Notes: a model not told the origin generated them from the letters alone. Positions 33,162 to 41,897 are shown, numbered from the stretch's first letter. The stretch is 64,000 nucleotides of DNA from Planotetraspora phitsanulokensis (GCF_016863295.1 NZ_BOOP01000040.1:1-64000), one strand, 5' to 3'. Program-made: numbers and translations.

Positions 33162-33962
33162 ATGATCGAGGTCGACCGCCTCGGGCGGACGTTCAAGGTG
33201 CGCGGGACGGTCGTGCACGCCGTCCGGGACCTGTCCTTCGCTGTCGAGGCAGGAGAGTTCGTCGGCTACCTGGGCCCGAACGGGGCGGGGAAGTCGACGA
33301 CGATCAAGATGCTCACGGGCATCCTCGCGCCCACCTCCGGCCGCCTGCGGGTGGCCGGGCTGGACCCCTCACGCCGCCGTACGGCTCTCGCGCGCAAGAT
33401 CGGCGTTGTCTTCGGCCAGCGGACGACGTTGTGGTGGGACCTGCCGCTCAAGGACAGCTTCGAACTGGTCCGACTCCTTTACAAAGTAGATCGCGCGGTG
33501 TTCCGCAGGAGACTGGACGAGCTGTGCTCGCTCCTCGACCTCGGGGACTTCCTCACCACTCCGGTGCGCCAACTCAGCCTCGGGCAGCGCATGCGGGGCG
33601 ACATCACCGCGGCGCTGCTCCACGACCCGCCGATCCTGGTCCTCGACGAACCCACCATCGGGCTGGACTTGGTCAGCAAGGCGGGCGTGCGCGACTTCCT
33701 GCGGCGGCTCAACGCCGAGCACGGCACGACGATCCTGCTCACGACCCACGACCTGGGCGACATCGAGCAACTGTGCCGCAGGGTGATGCTCATCGACCAC
33801 GGCCGGCTGGCCTTCGACGGGACGGTCGCCGGCCTTCGGGCGATCGTGCCGGGCGAGGCCTCCATCGAGGAGGCCGTCACCCACCTCTACCTCAGTAGCC
33901 GACGGTCTCCTCGTACTCCTCCTCATCGTCCCGCACCGGACCCGCCCAGCGTGACGGCATGA
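33162..33962 (+). CDS. ABC transporter ATP-binding protein
   Basis: A 266-residue ATPase of the exporter. Walker A GPNGAGKST (about 43-51), a Q-loop in VVFGQRTTLWWDLP, signature LSLGQRMRGD, Walker B ILVLDEPTIGLD and H-loop TTHDLGD. The FGQRTTLWWDLP segment is typical of the ATPases paired with ABC2_membrane_6 permeases. Its last 71 bases overlap, tail to tail, with the gene on the opposite strand, and the final 22 residues are Pro/Arg-rich and unlike the family, suggesting stop-codon drift. Confidence 0.92.
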   Translation: MIEVDRLGRTFKVRGTVVHAVRDLSFAVEAGEFVGYLGPNGAGKSTTIKMLTGILAPTSGRLRVAGLDPSRRRTALARKIGVVFGQRTTLWWDLPLKDSFELVRLLYKVDRAVFRRRLDELCSLLDLGDFLTTPVRQLSLGQRMRGDITAALLHDPPILVLDEPTIGLDLVSKAGVRDFLRRLNAEHGTTILLTTHDLGDIEQLCRRVMLIDHGRLAFDGTVAGLRAIVPGEASIEEAVTHLYLSSRRSPRTPPHRPAPDPPSVTA

Positions 33963-34362
33963 GCACGGGAACGAACAGGGCCACACCGAGCATGCCCAGA
34001 ATGCCGGTGGACAGCAGGGTCAGCATGCCCCGGCCGGCCTCCGCGACCTCCACCTGGACGGACGGGCCCGTCGGGGCGAGCCCGGTGGCCCGGGAGACAT
34101 CGAGGATGTAGACCACGGTCCAGGCCAGCAGCACCAGGGACGGGACGAACGCGGCCAGCGGCGAGACCCTGGTGACGAGCACGACGGCAAGCAGGAGGCC
34201 GACCAGGGCCATCACGCCGATGGCGGTCAGAATCCGCCAGTCCCTGGACGGATCGAGGTTCTGAGCCGCGCCTCGGATCACCTCCTGAGACGCCCAGCCG
34301 GCGCCGAGGAGAACGGCCGCGGTCATGAAGACGCCCAGCAGCAACCCGAAGAAGTGCCGCAT
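33892..34362 (-). CDS. Hypothetical four-helix membrane protein
   Basis: A 156-residue integral membrane protein with helices at about 4-24 (FFGLLLGVFMTAAVLLGAGW), 47-64, 68-88 and 117-139, and an acidic cytoplasmic tail (DDEEEYEETVGY). The family is not one I recognise, though similar small proteins are common in actinomycetes. The ATG at 34362 is chosen over the longer frame because it begins at the first helix and AAGGTGG precedes it. Its 3' end overlaps the ABC ATPase gene. It is divergent from the decarboxylase gene. Confidence 0.75.
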   Translation of the reverse strand: MRHFFGLLLGVFMTAAVLLGAGWASQEVIRGAAQNLDPSRDWRILTAIGVMALVGLLLAVVLVTRVSPLAAFVPSLVLLAWTVVYILDVSRATGLAPTGPSVQVEVAEAGRGMLTLLSTGILGMLGVALFVPVLMPSRWAGPVRDDEEEYEETVGY

Positions 34363-34536
34363 GCACACCACCTTGTCCAGAGGTTCGCGGCAACCATAGC
34401 GACAAAGCGCTACAAAGAGCACCCCACTTGAAGAGTTCGGTCAGACTGGTCCCAACCTGGAGTCCTGCCGAGGAACCGGACCCCTTCGCCTACTCCGCGA
34501 GTCCCGTTAGCATCCTCGTGACGCGAGGAGATCGAC

Positions 34537-35970
34537 ATGCTTCCCGAGCACGGCAGGACCGCGCAGGACCTGCTCGCCGAACTGTCCGCACTGAAGGCCG
34601 CCGATCTCCCGGTCCGCGGCGGCAAGGTGACGGCGTACGTCTACGACACGGGACGGCCGGAGGTCCACGAGACCGCCCACCGCGCCTACGCCGAGATGCT
34701 CGAGGTCAACATGCTCGACCCGACGGCGTTCCCCAGCATGGTGGCGATCGAGAAACAGGTCGTCGGCGCGGTCGCCGAACTCCTCGGACGGCCGGGCGCG
34801 CCCGGGATCTTCACCAGCGGCGGCACCGAGTCGATCATGCTGGCGGTGAAGGCTGCCCGCGACCACGGCCCGGGCGGCGGGGAGATCGTCCTGCCGGTCA
34901 CCGCCCATCCCGCGTTCCACAAGGCGGCCCACTACCTCGGCCTGGACGTGGTGCCGGTGCCGGTGGACCCGGTCACGTTCACGGTCTCCCCCGCGGCGGT
35001 CGAGGCGGCGATCACCGGCAGGACCGTGCTGGTGGTGGCGTCGGCGCCGTCCTACCCGCAAGGTGTGATCGACCCCGTCGAGGAGATCGCCGCGCTGGCC
35101 TCGGCGAGGGGGGTGCTCTGCCACGTGGACGCCTGTGTGGGCGGCTGGCTGCTCCCCTGGCTCCGGGAGGCGGGCGCCGCCGTCCCGCCGTTCGACCTGA
35201 GCGTGCCCGGCGTGACGTCGATCTCGTGCGACCTGCACAAGTTCGGCTACGCCCCCAAGGGCGCCTCGGTGCTGCTGTTCCGCGACGCCGAGCTGCGCCG
35301 GAGGGCCTACTTCGCCTCGGCGGCCTGGCCGGGCTACACGATCATCAACGCGACGGTGCAGAGCTCCCGGTCGGCCGGCCCGCTCGGCGGCGCATGGGGG
35401 ACGCTCCAGGCCCTCGGGGCCGAGGGCTATCGGGAGCTGGGCCGTACGACCCTGGAGGCGACCCGGCGGCTGGTCAAAGGAGTGGCGGCGATCCCGGGCC
35501 TGCGCGTGCTGGGCGAGCCGGAGGCGTCACTGGTCGCGATCGCGGGATCCGACGACGTCGACGTCTTCGTGGTCTCCGACGAGGCCAGGCGACTCGGCTG
35601 GTTCCTCCAGCCGCAGCTGTCGTACGCGGGGATCCCCGCCAATCTGCACATCACCGTCACCGGGGTCACGCTCGCGGGCGTCGACGCCCTGCTCGAGGTG
35701 ATCGCCGCCGCCACCGAGGCCGCGCGGACCCGGGGGCCGGCCGTGGTCCCCGACGGCCTTCCCGAGCTGATCTCCGGGCTCGACCTCGACGCCCTCGACG
35801 ACGCGACCTTCGCCGAGCTCGCCGCGTCCGTGGGCGTCGACCTGCGGGGTTCCGGTTCGGACGGCGCCGCACAGCCCGAGATGGCCGTGGTGAACGCGGT
35901 TCTCGACGCCCTGCCCGCCGCGACCCGCGAGGCGATCCTGGTCCGCTTCCTGTCGGTCATGTACTCCTGA
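34537..35970 (+). CDS. PLP-dependent decarboxylase/lyase, sphingosine-1-phosphate-lyase-like
   Basis: A 477-residue fold-type I PLP enzyme. The cofactor lysine is in SISCDLHKFGYAPKG (near residue 234), preceded by HVDACVGGWLLP with the PLP aspartate; FTSGGTESIMLAVKAARD is the phosphate-binding region. The HKFGYAPKG form is that of sphingosine-1-phosphate-lyase-like proteins rather than bacterial glutamate decarboxylases. Natural substrates in actinomycetes are unknown. The ATG follows GAGGAGA. The last 100 residues after the PLP fold are acidic and may be a small extra domain. Confidence 0.88.
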   Translation: MLPEHGRTAQDLLAELSALKAADLPVRGGKVTAYVYDTGRPEVHETAHRAYAEMLEVNMLDPTAFPSMVAIEKQVVGAVAELLGRPGAPGIFTSGGTESIMLAVKAARDHGPGGGEIVLPVTAHPAFHKAAHYLGLDVVPVPVDPVTFTVSPAAVEAAITGRTVLVVASAPSYPQGVIDPVEEIAALASARGVLCHVDACVGGWLLPWLREAGAAVPPFDLSVPGVTSISCDLHKFGYAPKGASVLLFRDAELRRRAYFASAAWPGYTIINATVQSSRSAGPLGGAWGTLQALGAEGYRELGRTTLEATRRLVKGVAAIPGLRVLGEPEASLVAIAGSDDVDVFVVSDEARRLGWFLQPQLSYAGIPANLHITVTGVTLAGVDALLEVIAAATEAARTRGPAVVPDGLPELISGLDLDALDDATFAELAASVGVDLRGSGSDGAAQPEMAVVNAVLDALPAATREAILVRFLSVMYS

Positions 35971-35994
35971 CGCCCGGACTGGAAGCGCCCGACC

Positions 35995-36840
35995 TCACGC
36001 GTCCCTGAGCCGCCCAACGGCGGCGAGTGCGGCACGGGCGCCGGCGGCGTCGTGGACGCGGAAGACCCGTGCTCCCTGCACGGCCGAGACGGCGAGGGTC
36101 GCCAGCGTCCCCTCATGCCGTCTCTCGACGGGCAGCCCGCCGAGCGCCTCCCCCACGAAGTCCTTGTTGGACACGGCCACCAGTACGGGCCAGCCCGTCG
36201 CGACCAGTTCCCCGAGCCGCCGGGAGACCTCCAGCGAGTGCCAGGTGTTCTTGCCGAAGTCGTGGGCGGGGTCGATGAGCACCGCGTCCCTGCGGACCCC
36301 CAGGGAGACCGCCCGCTCGGCCAGGGCGGTGGTGTAGCCGATCACGTCGGCCACCACGTCGGCGTAGCCGATCCGGTGCGGCCTGGTCCGCGGCTCCACC
36401 CGGCCGGCGTGGGCGCACACCAGCCCGATGCCGTACGCGCCGGCGACCTCCGCCAGCCCGGGGTCGACCCCGCCCCAGGTGTCGTTCAACAGGTCGGCGC
36501 CGGCGTCCGCGACCACCTTCGCCACCTCGGACCGCCAGGTGTCGACGCTGATGATCACATCGGGATGGCGGGCGCGGACGGCCGCGACCACGCCGGCTAC
36601 CCGGTCGATCTCCTCCGCGGGGCCGACCACGTCGCCGGGCCCGGCCTTCACCCCGCCGATGTCGACGATGTCGGCGCCCTCGTCGATCAGGCGCGTGGCC
36701 GCGTCCACCGCGGCGGTGAAGCCGAACGTCGCCCCCCTGTCGTAGAAGGAGTCGGGTGTCCGGTTGACGACAGCCATGACGGCGAAGTCGCCCGGCCCGA
36801 ACGTGCGGCCCCGAAGACGCAGAGCAGAGGGAGTAGACAT
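35995..36840 (-). CDS. folP2: Dihydropteroate synthase paralogue, FolP2 type
   Basis: A 281-residue TIM-barrel protein of the DHPS family. MAVVNRTPDSFYDRGATF replaces the usual MGILNVTPDSFSDGG, and DIVDIGGVKAGPGD replaces the DIGGESTRPG loop that contacts pterin and sulfonamides in active DHPS. These are the marks of mycobacterial FolP2 (Rv1207), which lies next to gpgS there and is not the main DHPS; true folate synthesis activity is doubtful. Here gpgS is 12 kb away. TAGTGT ends seven bases before the ATG and there is no ribosome site, so a leaderless message is possible. Confidence 0.88.
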   Translation of the reverse strand: MSTPSALRLRGRTFGPGDFAVMAVVNRTPDSFYDRGATFGFTAAVDAATRLIDEGADIVDIGGVKAGPGDVVGPAEEIDRVAGVVAAVRARHPDVIISVDTWRSEVAKVVADAGADLLNDTWGGVDPGLAEVAGAYGIGLVCAHAGRVEPRTRPHRIGYADVVADVIGYTTALAERAVSLGVRRDAVLIDPAHDFGKNTWHSLEVSRRLGELVATGWPVLVAVSNKDFVGEALGGLPVERRHEGTLATLAVSAVQGARVFRVHDAAGARAALAAVGRLRDA

Positions 36841-36912
36841 CGTGGCCACACTACTCACTCGGCGCCGACCGCGCGTTCCGGTGGTGGAACGGTCCAATCA
36901 TCGTGCCGCGGA

Positions 36913-37782
36913 TCAGGCGGCCGAACCGCCCTCGGCCATGGTCAGGAAGTCCTGCGCCACCGCGGTCAGCCGCTTGCGGGCGTGCACCACAGCGATGATC
37001 TTCTTGAGCTGGGGATCGAGGGATCGGACCACCAGGCCCGTCCGGGCCGCCTGGTCCGCCATGCCGCGGTACCACAACAGGGACGCCTTGCCGTCCCGGA
37101 CCGCGCGCAGCCAGCCGCCGCGCTCGTCCGACTCCACCGCCGGGATGGGGCGTACGCCGTAGGTCGCGAAGATGTGGTCGAACTCCCGCCGCCGGGGGCT
37201 TCCCGGCGCGGGCAGGACCAGCCTGAGGCCGTTCAGCCGGGTCAGCGGGACCGGATCGGGCAGGTCCGCGCCGGGGGGCGAGATCAGCACGATCTCCTGG
37301 CGTTCGACCGGATGGCTGACGAGGTCGGTCGGCACCGGGAGGTCGGTCAGGCCGAGGTCGGCGCGCTGCTCGCGCACGGCGTTCACCACGGCGTCACGCC
37401 CCTCGCACCGCACGATGTGCACCCGGACGTCCGGATGCTCGGCCACGTACGCGGGCAGCAGGCGCCCCGCGAGGCCGGGCTCGAGACTCGGGGTCGAGGC
37501 GACCCGGAGCTCCGCACCCGACGACGGGGTGTTCGTCGCCAGCGCCTCGATCTCATGGACGGCGTCGAGCGCCTCGCGCGCGAGCTTGACGACGCGGCGG
37601 CCCTGGGCCGTCACCACCACGCCCCTGCCCGAGCGCGCGAAGAGCGTCATTCCGAGCTCCCGCTCAAGGTCCCGAATCGCGCGGGAAAGGGCGGGCTGCG
37701 CGATGTAAAGCGATCTTGCGGCATCGGTCATGGTGCGGTGCTCCGCGGTGGCGACCACATAACGGAGCTGCTGCAGATTCAT
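36913..37782 (-). CDS. LysR-family transcriptional regulator
   Basis: A 289-residue LysR regulator. The N-terminal helix-turn-helix covers residues 1-60 (MNLQQLRYVVATAEHRTMTDAARSL-type start, AQPALSRAIRDLERELG), and a periplasmic-binding-like effector domain follows. It is divergent from the LCP gene across 314 bp and upstream of the folP2-like gene on the same strand. LysR regulators usually control a divergent gene, but the LCP gene is a wall-assembly gene, so the target is uncertain. Confidence 0.92.
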   Translation of the reverse strand: MNLQQLRYVVATAEHRTMTDAARSLYIAQPALSRAIRDLERELGMTLFARSGRGVVVTAQGRRVVKLAREALDAVHEIEALATNTPSSGAELRVASTPSLEPGLAGRLLPAYVAEHPDVRVHIVRCEGRDAVVNAVREQRADLGLTDLPVPTDLVSHPVERQEIVLISPPGADLPDPVPLTRLNGLRLVLPAPGSPRRREFDHIFATYGVRPIPAVESDERGGWLRAVRDGKASLLWYRGMADQAARTGLVVRSLDPQLKKIIAVVHARKRLTAVAQDFLTMAEGGSAA

Positions 37783-38096
37783 ACGAAAAACGCTAGGGCA
37801 GACGAGCCCGGCGATTCCGGAACATCGCAGAGATCACCTCGGACGATTACGCATTGTGCCCGGTTGCTGCTACTTCCGTGACGGGTGAGAAATCAGTGAC
37901 ATTTGTCGTACATTCGGCGCACTTGGGCGGGGTGTCGCCGGACAGCGCACCCGAAGATCCACACATGCCTCACTTCTTGTCGAAACCCGGAAAATGGCTT
38001 CTTTTCGATAACTATCGAGAGGGATGAAGAATAACGCCGGACTTGTCCGAATTTATGGCTACAATCCCGTGCCAAGCTTTTACGGGAGGGGAGCCA
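37783..38096. other. Intergenic region between LysR and LCP genes
   Basis: This 314-bp spacer is less GC-rich than its surroundings. It contains a perfect palindrome TCGATA-AC-TATCGA at 38005-38018 and a plausible -10 box TACAAT at 38060-38065 for the LCP gene; no clear -35 box is seen. No open frame in it looks coding. Confidence 0.5.
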
Positions 38097-39599
38097 GTGG
38101 TGAGTCAAGCCTCACGGGGGACGGCTGACAAGACCGGAGGCAAGCAGGGACCACGTCCCACCGGCGGAAGACCTCGATTCGTGCGCCCGGTGACGACCGG
38201 CTCCTTGATCGGGTGGACGGCTCTGTCCGCGGTGATCCCCGGAGCGGCGCACCTGAGAGCGGGCAAACGGACGGCGGGGTTCGTCCTGCTCGTCGTCTTC
38301 GGCGCCGTGCTCGCCGGCCTCGTGGTCTTCGGCCTGCAACTCACCCAGAACGCGGGCGTCGCGCTCAGGGACAGCACCCTCAACGCCGTCATGATCGGCG
38401 CGGCGGTGTGCGCGCTCGCCTGGTTCGCGCTGATCCTGTTCTCGTTCATGGCGCTTCGCCCCAGCCGTCTCCCCCGGGGCGGCCAGGTGGTAGCGGGCAT
38501 CATGGTCGGCGTCCTGTGCATCGCGGTGACGGCCCCCTTCGCCTTCACCGCCAGCACGGTCAAGACCGCGAACGACCTCCTCGACGCCGTCACCGCGCCC
38601 GACATCGCCTCACCCGGTGTGACCGCCTCCCCCATCAGGGCCGAGGACCCGTGGAACGGGCGCAAGCGGGTGAACTTCCTGCTGCTCGGCGGTGACGCGG
38701 CGGGCAACAGGATCGGCGTGCGGACCGACTCCATGACCGTCGCGAGCGTCGACATCGCCAGCGGCAACACCGTCCTGATCAGCCTCCCGCGCAACCTGCA
38801 GTACGTGCGCTTCCCCCCGTCGAGCCCGCTCCACAAGCAGTTCCCCAACGGGTTCGACGCGGAGGGCCAGGGCCTGCTCAACTCGGTCTGGTACTACGCG
38901 GACAACAACCCCCAGGTCATGGGTGGGAAGAACCGCGGCGCCCAGGCGCTGCGCGACGCGATCAGCTACACGCTCGGCCTGCACATCGACTACTACGCGA
39001 TCGTCGACATGTTCGGCTTCGCGGCGCTGATCGACGCCGTCGGCGGCCTGAAGATCCGGGTCGAGCGCGACGTCAAGTGGGGCGGGCACTTCGGCACGGC
39101 GGGCACGATCAAGGCGGGCTACCGGCAGCTGGACGGCGAGCAGGTGCTCTGGTACGGCCGGTCCCGCGTGGACAGCGACGACTACTCCCGGATGGCCCGT
39201 CAGCGCTGCGTGATCGGGGCGATGGCGCAGCAGATCACTCCGGCCACCTTCCTCGCCAACTTCACCAAGATCGCCGCGGCGGCCCGGCACATGTTCCGCA
39301 CCGACATCCCCCGCGACCTGCTGGAACACCTGGTCCCCCTCGGCCTGAAGGTGAAGGCCGCCAAGATCACCAGCCTCCAGTTCGTGCCCCCGCTGATCTA
39401 CAGCGGCGACCCGGACTGGAAGAAGATCCGCACCCTCACCACGGAGGCGATCCGGGAGTCGACGGCCGACACGGGAACCGTCGCCGCCGACGCGACGGCG
39501 GGGGCGACCCCCAGCGCGACGAAGACGAAGAAGCCGCGCGCGACGCCCACGTCCAACCAGGACGCGGCCAAGAGCCTCGACGAGTTGTGCGGCTTCTAG
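38097..39599 (+). CDS. LCP-family cell-wall polymer ligase
   Basis: A 500-residue LytR-CpsA-Psr protein, which transfers lipid-linked anionic polymers or arabinogalactan to peptidoglycan. After a basic N-terminus come about four membrane helices (between residues 35 and 155; one or three is more common in the family), then the LCP domain from about 190: RVNFLLLGGDA, VRTDSMTVASVD and ISLPRNLQYV hold the conserved Asp and Arg residues. A low-complexity Ala/Thr/Lys tail ends the protein. The GTG at 38097 (or 38100) follows GGGAGGGG. It may act on the nonulosonate polymer encoded at the window end, which is speculation. Confidence 0.92.
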   Translation: MVSQASRGTADKTGGKQGPRPTGGRPRFVRPVTTGSLIGWTALSAVIPGAAHLRAGKRTAGFVLLVVFGAVLAGLVVFGLQLTQNAGVALRDSTLNAVMIGAAVCALAWFALILFSFMALRPSRLPRGGQVVAGIMVGVLCIAVTAPFAFTASTVKTANDLLDAVTAPDIASPGVTASPIRAEDPWNGRKRVNFLLLGGDAAGNRIGVRTDSMTVASVDIASGNTVLISLPRNLQYVRFPPSSPLHKQFPNGFDAEGQGLLNSVWYYADNNPQVMGGKNRGAQALRDAISYTLGLHIDYYAIVDMFGFAALIDAVGGLKIRVERDVKWGGHFGTAGTIKAGYRQLDGEQVLWYGRSRVDSDDYSRMARQRCVIGAMAQQITPATFLANFTKIAAAARHMFRTDIPRDLLEHLVPLGLKVKAAKITSLQFVPPLIYSGDPDWKKIRTLTTEAIRESTADTGTVAADATAGATPSATKTKKPRATPTSNQDAAKSLDELCGF

Positions 39600-39603
39600 C
39601 CAG

Positions 39604-39642
39604 GCGACTTCCAGACGGGCGACTTACAAGACGACTTCCAGA
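39604..39642. repeat. Short direct repeats after the LCP stop
   Basis: CGACTTCCAGAC occurs twice (starting about 39604 and 39630) with a degenerate CGACTTACAAGA between them, a three-fold repeat of roughly 13 bp just after the stop codon. Confidence 0.6.
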
Positions 39643-39710
39643 CAGGCCACCCGGTGTCCCCGCCCCGGCGGGGCACCATGACAGGGGCGGAAGGAATCGG
39701 GGAGGCGGGG

Positions 39711-40271
39711 ATGGCGGCACCCCTGTGGGTCGTGTCGGGGCCGCCCGGCTCGGGTAAGTCGACAGTCTGCTCGATCCTCCTGCGCAGGCTCCGTCCCGTG
39801 CCCGCGCTCCTGGACAAGGACACCGTCTACGGCGGATTCGTCGCGGCCACACTCGCGGCCAACGGCCGGCCGCAGGGCGAGCGCGAGGGCGCCTGGTACG
39901 ACGAGTACGTCAAGCGGCACGAGTACGCCGGGCTGACCACGACCGCCCGGGAGATCCGCTCGCACGGCTGCCCGGTCATGCTCAGCGGGCCGTTCACCGG
40001 CCAGGTGCACGACGCCGCACGCTGGCGCGAATGGGCGGCGGAACTCGGCGGCCCCGACATCCATCTCCTCTGGATCCGGTCCGACGGTCCCACCCTGCGT
40101 GACCGGCTCGAAAGACGGGGCTGGCCGAGGGACGCGGGAAAGCTCGAGCGGTTCGAGGAGTACCTGAGGGCGATCCGCGTGGACGAGCCGCCCGCCGTGC
40201 CGTACATCGAGGTCGACAACCGCCTCGGCGCACCGGCACTCGAAGACCGGCTTCGTGACCTGACTCCCTAG
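39711..40271 (+). CDS. P-loop kinase-like ATPase
   Basis: A 186-residue P-loop protein of the AAA_33/zeta-toxin-like kinase group. The Walker A motif [18 protein letters not shown] opens the protein; [11 protein letters not shown] carries the substrate-side aspartate; [24 protein letters not shown] is a lid region with arginines; YIEVDN is the final strand. It probably phosphorylates a small molecule. The ATG at 39711 follows GGGGAGG; starts at 39654 and 39678 are possible. There is no antitoxin-like partner, so a toxin role is not supported. Confidence 0.82.
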   Translation: MAAPLWVVSGPPGSGKSTVCSILLRRLRPVPALLDKDTVYGGFVAATLAANGRPQGEREGAWYDEYVKRHEYAGLTTTAREIRSHGCPVMLSGPFTGQVHDAARWREWAAELGGPDIHLLWIRSDGPTLRDRLERRGWPRDAGKLERFEEYLRAIRVDEPPAVPYIEVDNRLGAPALEDRLRDLTP

Positions 40272-40327
40272 CGCGGCGGCGTTCGCCCTGATGCACCGTG
40301 ACGCCGCCGCGGGCATGTCACCCGATG

Positions 40328-40423
40328 ATCCTCGTGATCGTGGGGACGGACGGCGCCGTCGAGCGCGGTCCGCGAGCCCGTGCGGCTCGAGGACGACGGC
40401 CTCCTCGCCGTCCTCGGCTGACC
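40328..40423 (+). pseudogene. Possible remnant of a small gene
   Basis: Between the kinase gene and rpsD, one frame starts MILVIVGTDGAVERG and another ends in EPVRLEDDGLLAVLG with a TGA. A single frameshift would join them into a short protein-like sequence. This may be a decayed gene end or chance in GC-rich DNA. Confidence 0.2.
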
Positions 40424-40433
40424 CGCCGCCGGC

Positions 40434-41048
40434 CTACCGCGAGTAGTGCTCGACGACGAGCTGCTCGTCGACGGGAAGCACGATGTGCTCGCGGACGGGC
40501 CGTTCGACCAGCGTGAACCGCAGCTCCTTGTGGTCCACCGAGAGGTAAGGAGCGATGCGGTCGTCGGCGTAGACGCCCTCGGAGGCGGCGACGAACGGCT
40601 GCATCGCGCGGGACCGGGCCCGGACGGCCACGACCTGGCCCGGCTTGACGAGGTAGCTGGGGACGTCGACCTTGCGGCCGTCGACCGTGATGTGACCGTG
40701 GTTGACGTACTGCCGGGCGGCGTAGATGGACGGGGCGAGCCCGGCGCGCAGCACGAGGGAGGCGAGCCGGGTCTCGAGGATGACCAGCAGCTCCTCCCCG
40801 GACCGGCCCGGCCTGCGGACCGCGAGGTCCCAGTACCGGCGCAGCTGCTTCTCCGAGACGTCGTAGTACCAGCGCAGCTTCTGCTTCTCCAGCAGCCGCA
40901 TCCCGTAGTCGCCGCCGTTGCGCCGGTTGGTCTTGCGACCGTGCTCTCCAGGCGGGTACGGCCGGGCCTCGAAGTACTTGACCGCCTTGCGGGTCAACGG
41001 AACGCCCGCCCGGCGCGACAACCGCACCTTCGGCCCTGTGTAACGCAT
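40434..41048 (-). CDS. rpsD: 30S ribosomal protein S4 (cysteine-free form)
   Basis: A 204-residue S4 with the N-terminal S4 domain (KYFEARPYPPGEHGRK, about residues 24-40) and the S4 RNA-binding domain (ILETRLASLVLRAGLAPS, GHITVDGRKVDVPSYLV). S4 nucleates 30S assembly and, in many bacteria, represses its own operon. It has no cysteine, so it cannot hold the metal or Fe-S cluster found at the N-terminus of cysteine-containing S4 forms. It is alone here, outside the rpsM-rpsK-rpoA cluster, as in Streptomyces; whether it is the only S4 or a second copy cannot be told. The start follows GGGAAGGCGG. A strong iron box lies 34 bp upstream. Confidence 0.96.
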   Translation of the reverse strand: MRYTGPKVRLSRRAGVPLTRKAVKYFEARPYPPGEHGRKTNRRNGGDYGMRLLEKQKLRWYYDVSEKQLRRYWDLAVRRPGRSGEELLVILETRLASLVLRAGLAPSIYAARQYVNHGHITVDGRKVDVPSYLVKPGQVVAVRARSRAMQPFVAASEGVYADDRIAPYLSVDHKELRFTLVERPVREHIVLPVDEQLVVEHYSR

Positions 41049-41081
41049 GTACGCCGCCTTCCCAAGTTAGCTAATCCTTAC

Positions 41082-41100
41082 TAAGGTAAGCCTAACCTAA
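41082..41100. promoter_or_regulatory. Iron box (IdeR/DmdR/DtxR-type operator)
   Basis: TAAGGTAAGCCTAACCTAA matches the 19-bp consensus TTAGGTTAGSCTAACCTAA at 17 positions. It lies between the divergent rpsD and DUF2470 genes, 27 bp before the DUF2470 ATG and 34 bp before the rpsD ATG. An adjoining TTAGCTAATCCTTACTAAG (41067-41085) may be a weaker second site. Repression by an iron-loaded DtxR-family regulator is expected; whether both genes respond depends on promoter positions. Confidence 0.8.
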
Positions 41101-41126
41101 TCGTCTGACGGCACTCAAGGAGAGTC

Positions 41127-41897
41127 ATGCAGCACCCCGTCGCGGCGGCCCCGATCCCCGAGCGGGTCAGGACCCTCGCCGCCATGGCCGCTCCGACCCA
41201 CGTGTCCATCGCGGAGGCCGACCTGCCCGCCTGCCAGGCCCGCGGGGGCGTCGACGCGCAGGGCAGGCCCGTGCTGCTGGTCAAACCCGGCGAGGCCCTG
41301 TACGGCTCGGCGCCGGAGACCGTGGTGACCGTCGACCTCGTGGCGACACGCGTCGTGGCGGGCGGCGAGAAGGCCCGCGGCCTGCTGAAGGTGCGGGGAT
41401 GGACCCAGACCGTGCCCGAGGACGAACTCCGCGACACCGCGATCGCGATCGCCGAGAGCTGCCCGGACGAGGACCTGTTCACGGCGCTGGAGGGCGGCGC
41501 CCCCCGGCTCGTGCGCGTCGACGTGGCCCACGTCGTCTACCTGACCGGGCAGGAGTCCGGACTGCTCGACGCCGAAGAGTACCTGGACGCCCGGCCCGAC
41601 CCCTTCCTGCACGCCGCGGAGCGCATGATCCGTCACATCAACGAGGCCCACCGGGACCAGCTGGCCCAGGCGACCGCCGTCCTGATGGGAGAGCCCGCGG
41701 CCGACGCCTGGCTCTGGGAGCTCGACCGTTACGGCGCCACGATCAAGTCGGCCGCACCGGGGGCGGAGCCCGCCGCGGCTGAGGACCGGTTCGTCCGCCT
41801 CCCCTGGCCGATTCCCGCGGCCAGCCCGCAGGCACTCGAGTACGCCCTGCGCTGCCTGCTGTTCCCTCGTCCGCACGACCACGCGCGGGGCCGCTGA
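41127..41897 (+). CDS. DUF2470 domain-containing protein, probable haem-iron utilisation
   Basis: A 256-residue protein with an N-terminal split-barrel-like region and a C-terminal DUF2470 domain (from about residue 160: FLHAAERMIRHINEAHRDQL). This pairing is seen in HugZ-like haem-binding and haem-degrading proteins, so a role in taking iron from haem is likely. The iron box upstream and the AAGGAGAG ribosome site support an iron-repressed gene. The detailed activity is not proven by the sequence. A 15-bp repeat covers its stop codon. Confidence 0.85.
   Translation: MQHPVAAAPIPERVRTLAAMAAPTHVSIAEADLPACQARGGVDAQGRPVLLVKPGEALYGSAPETVVTVDLVATRVVAGGEKARGLLKVRGWTQTVPEDELRDTAIAIAESCPDEDLFTALEGGAPRLVRVDVAHVVYLTGQESGLLDAEEYLDARPDPFLHAAERMIRHINEAHRDQLAQATAVLMGEPAADAWLWELDRYGATIKSAAPGAEPAAAEDRFVRLPWPIPAASPQALEYALRCLLFPRPHDHARGR

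Noticed and set aside
39711-40271. Zeta-type toxin of a toxin-antitoxin pair
   Set aside because: The P-loop fold is similar, but no small antitoxin gene adjoins it; a small-molecule kinase is simpler.
40298-40516. Arg-rich 72-codon frame overlapping rpsD
   Set aside because: It overlaps a ribosomal protein gene and has an Arg-rich shadow composition; at most a gene remnant lies in the non-overlapping part.
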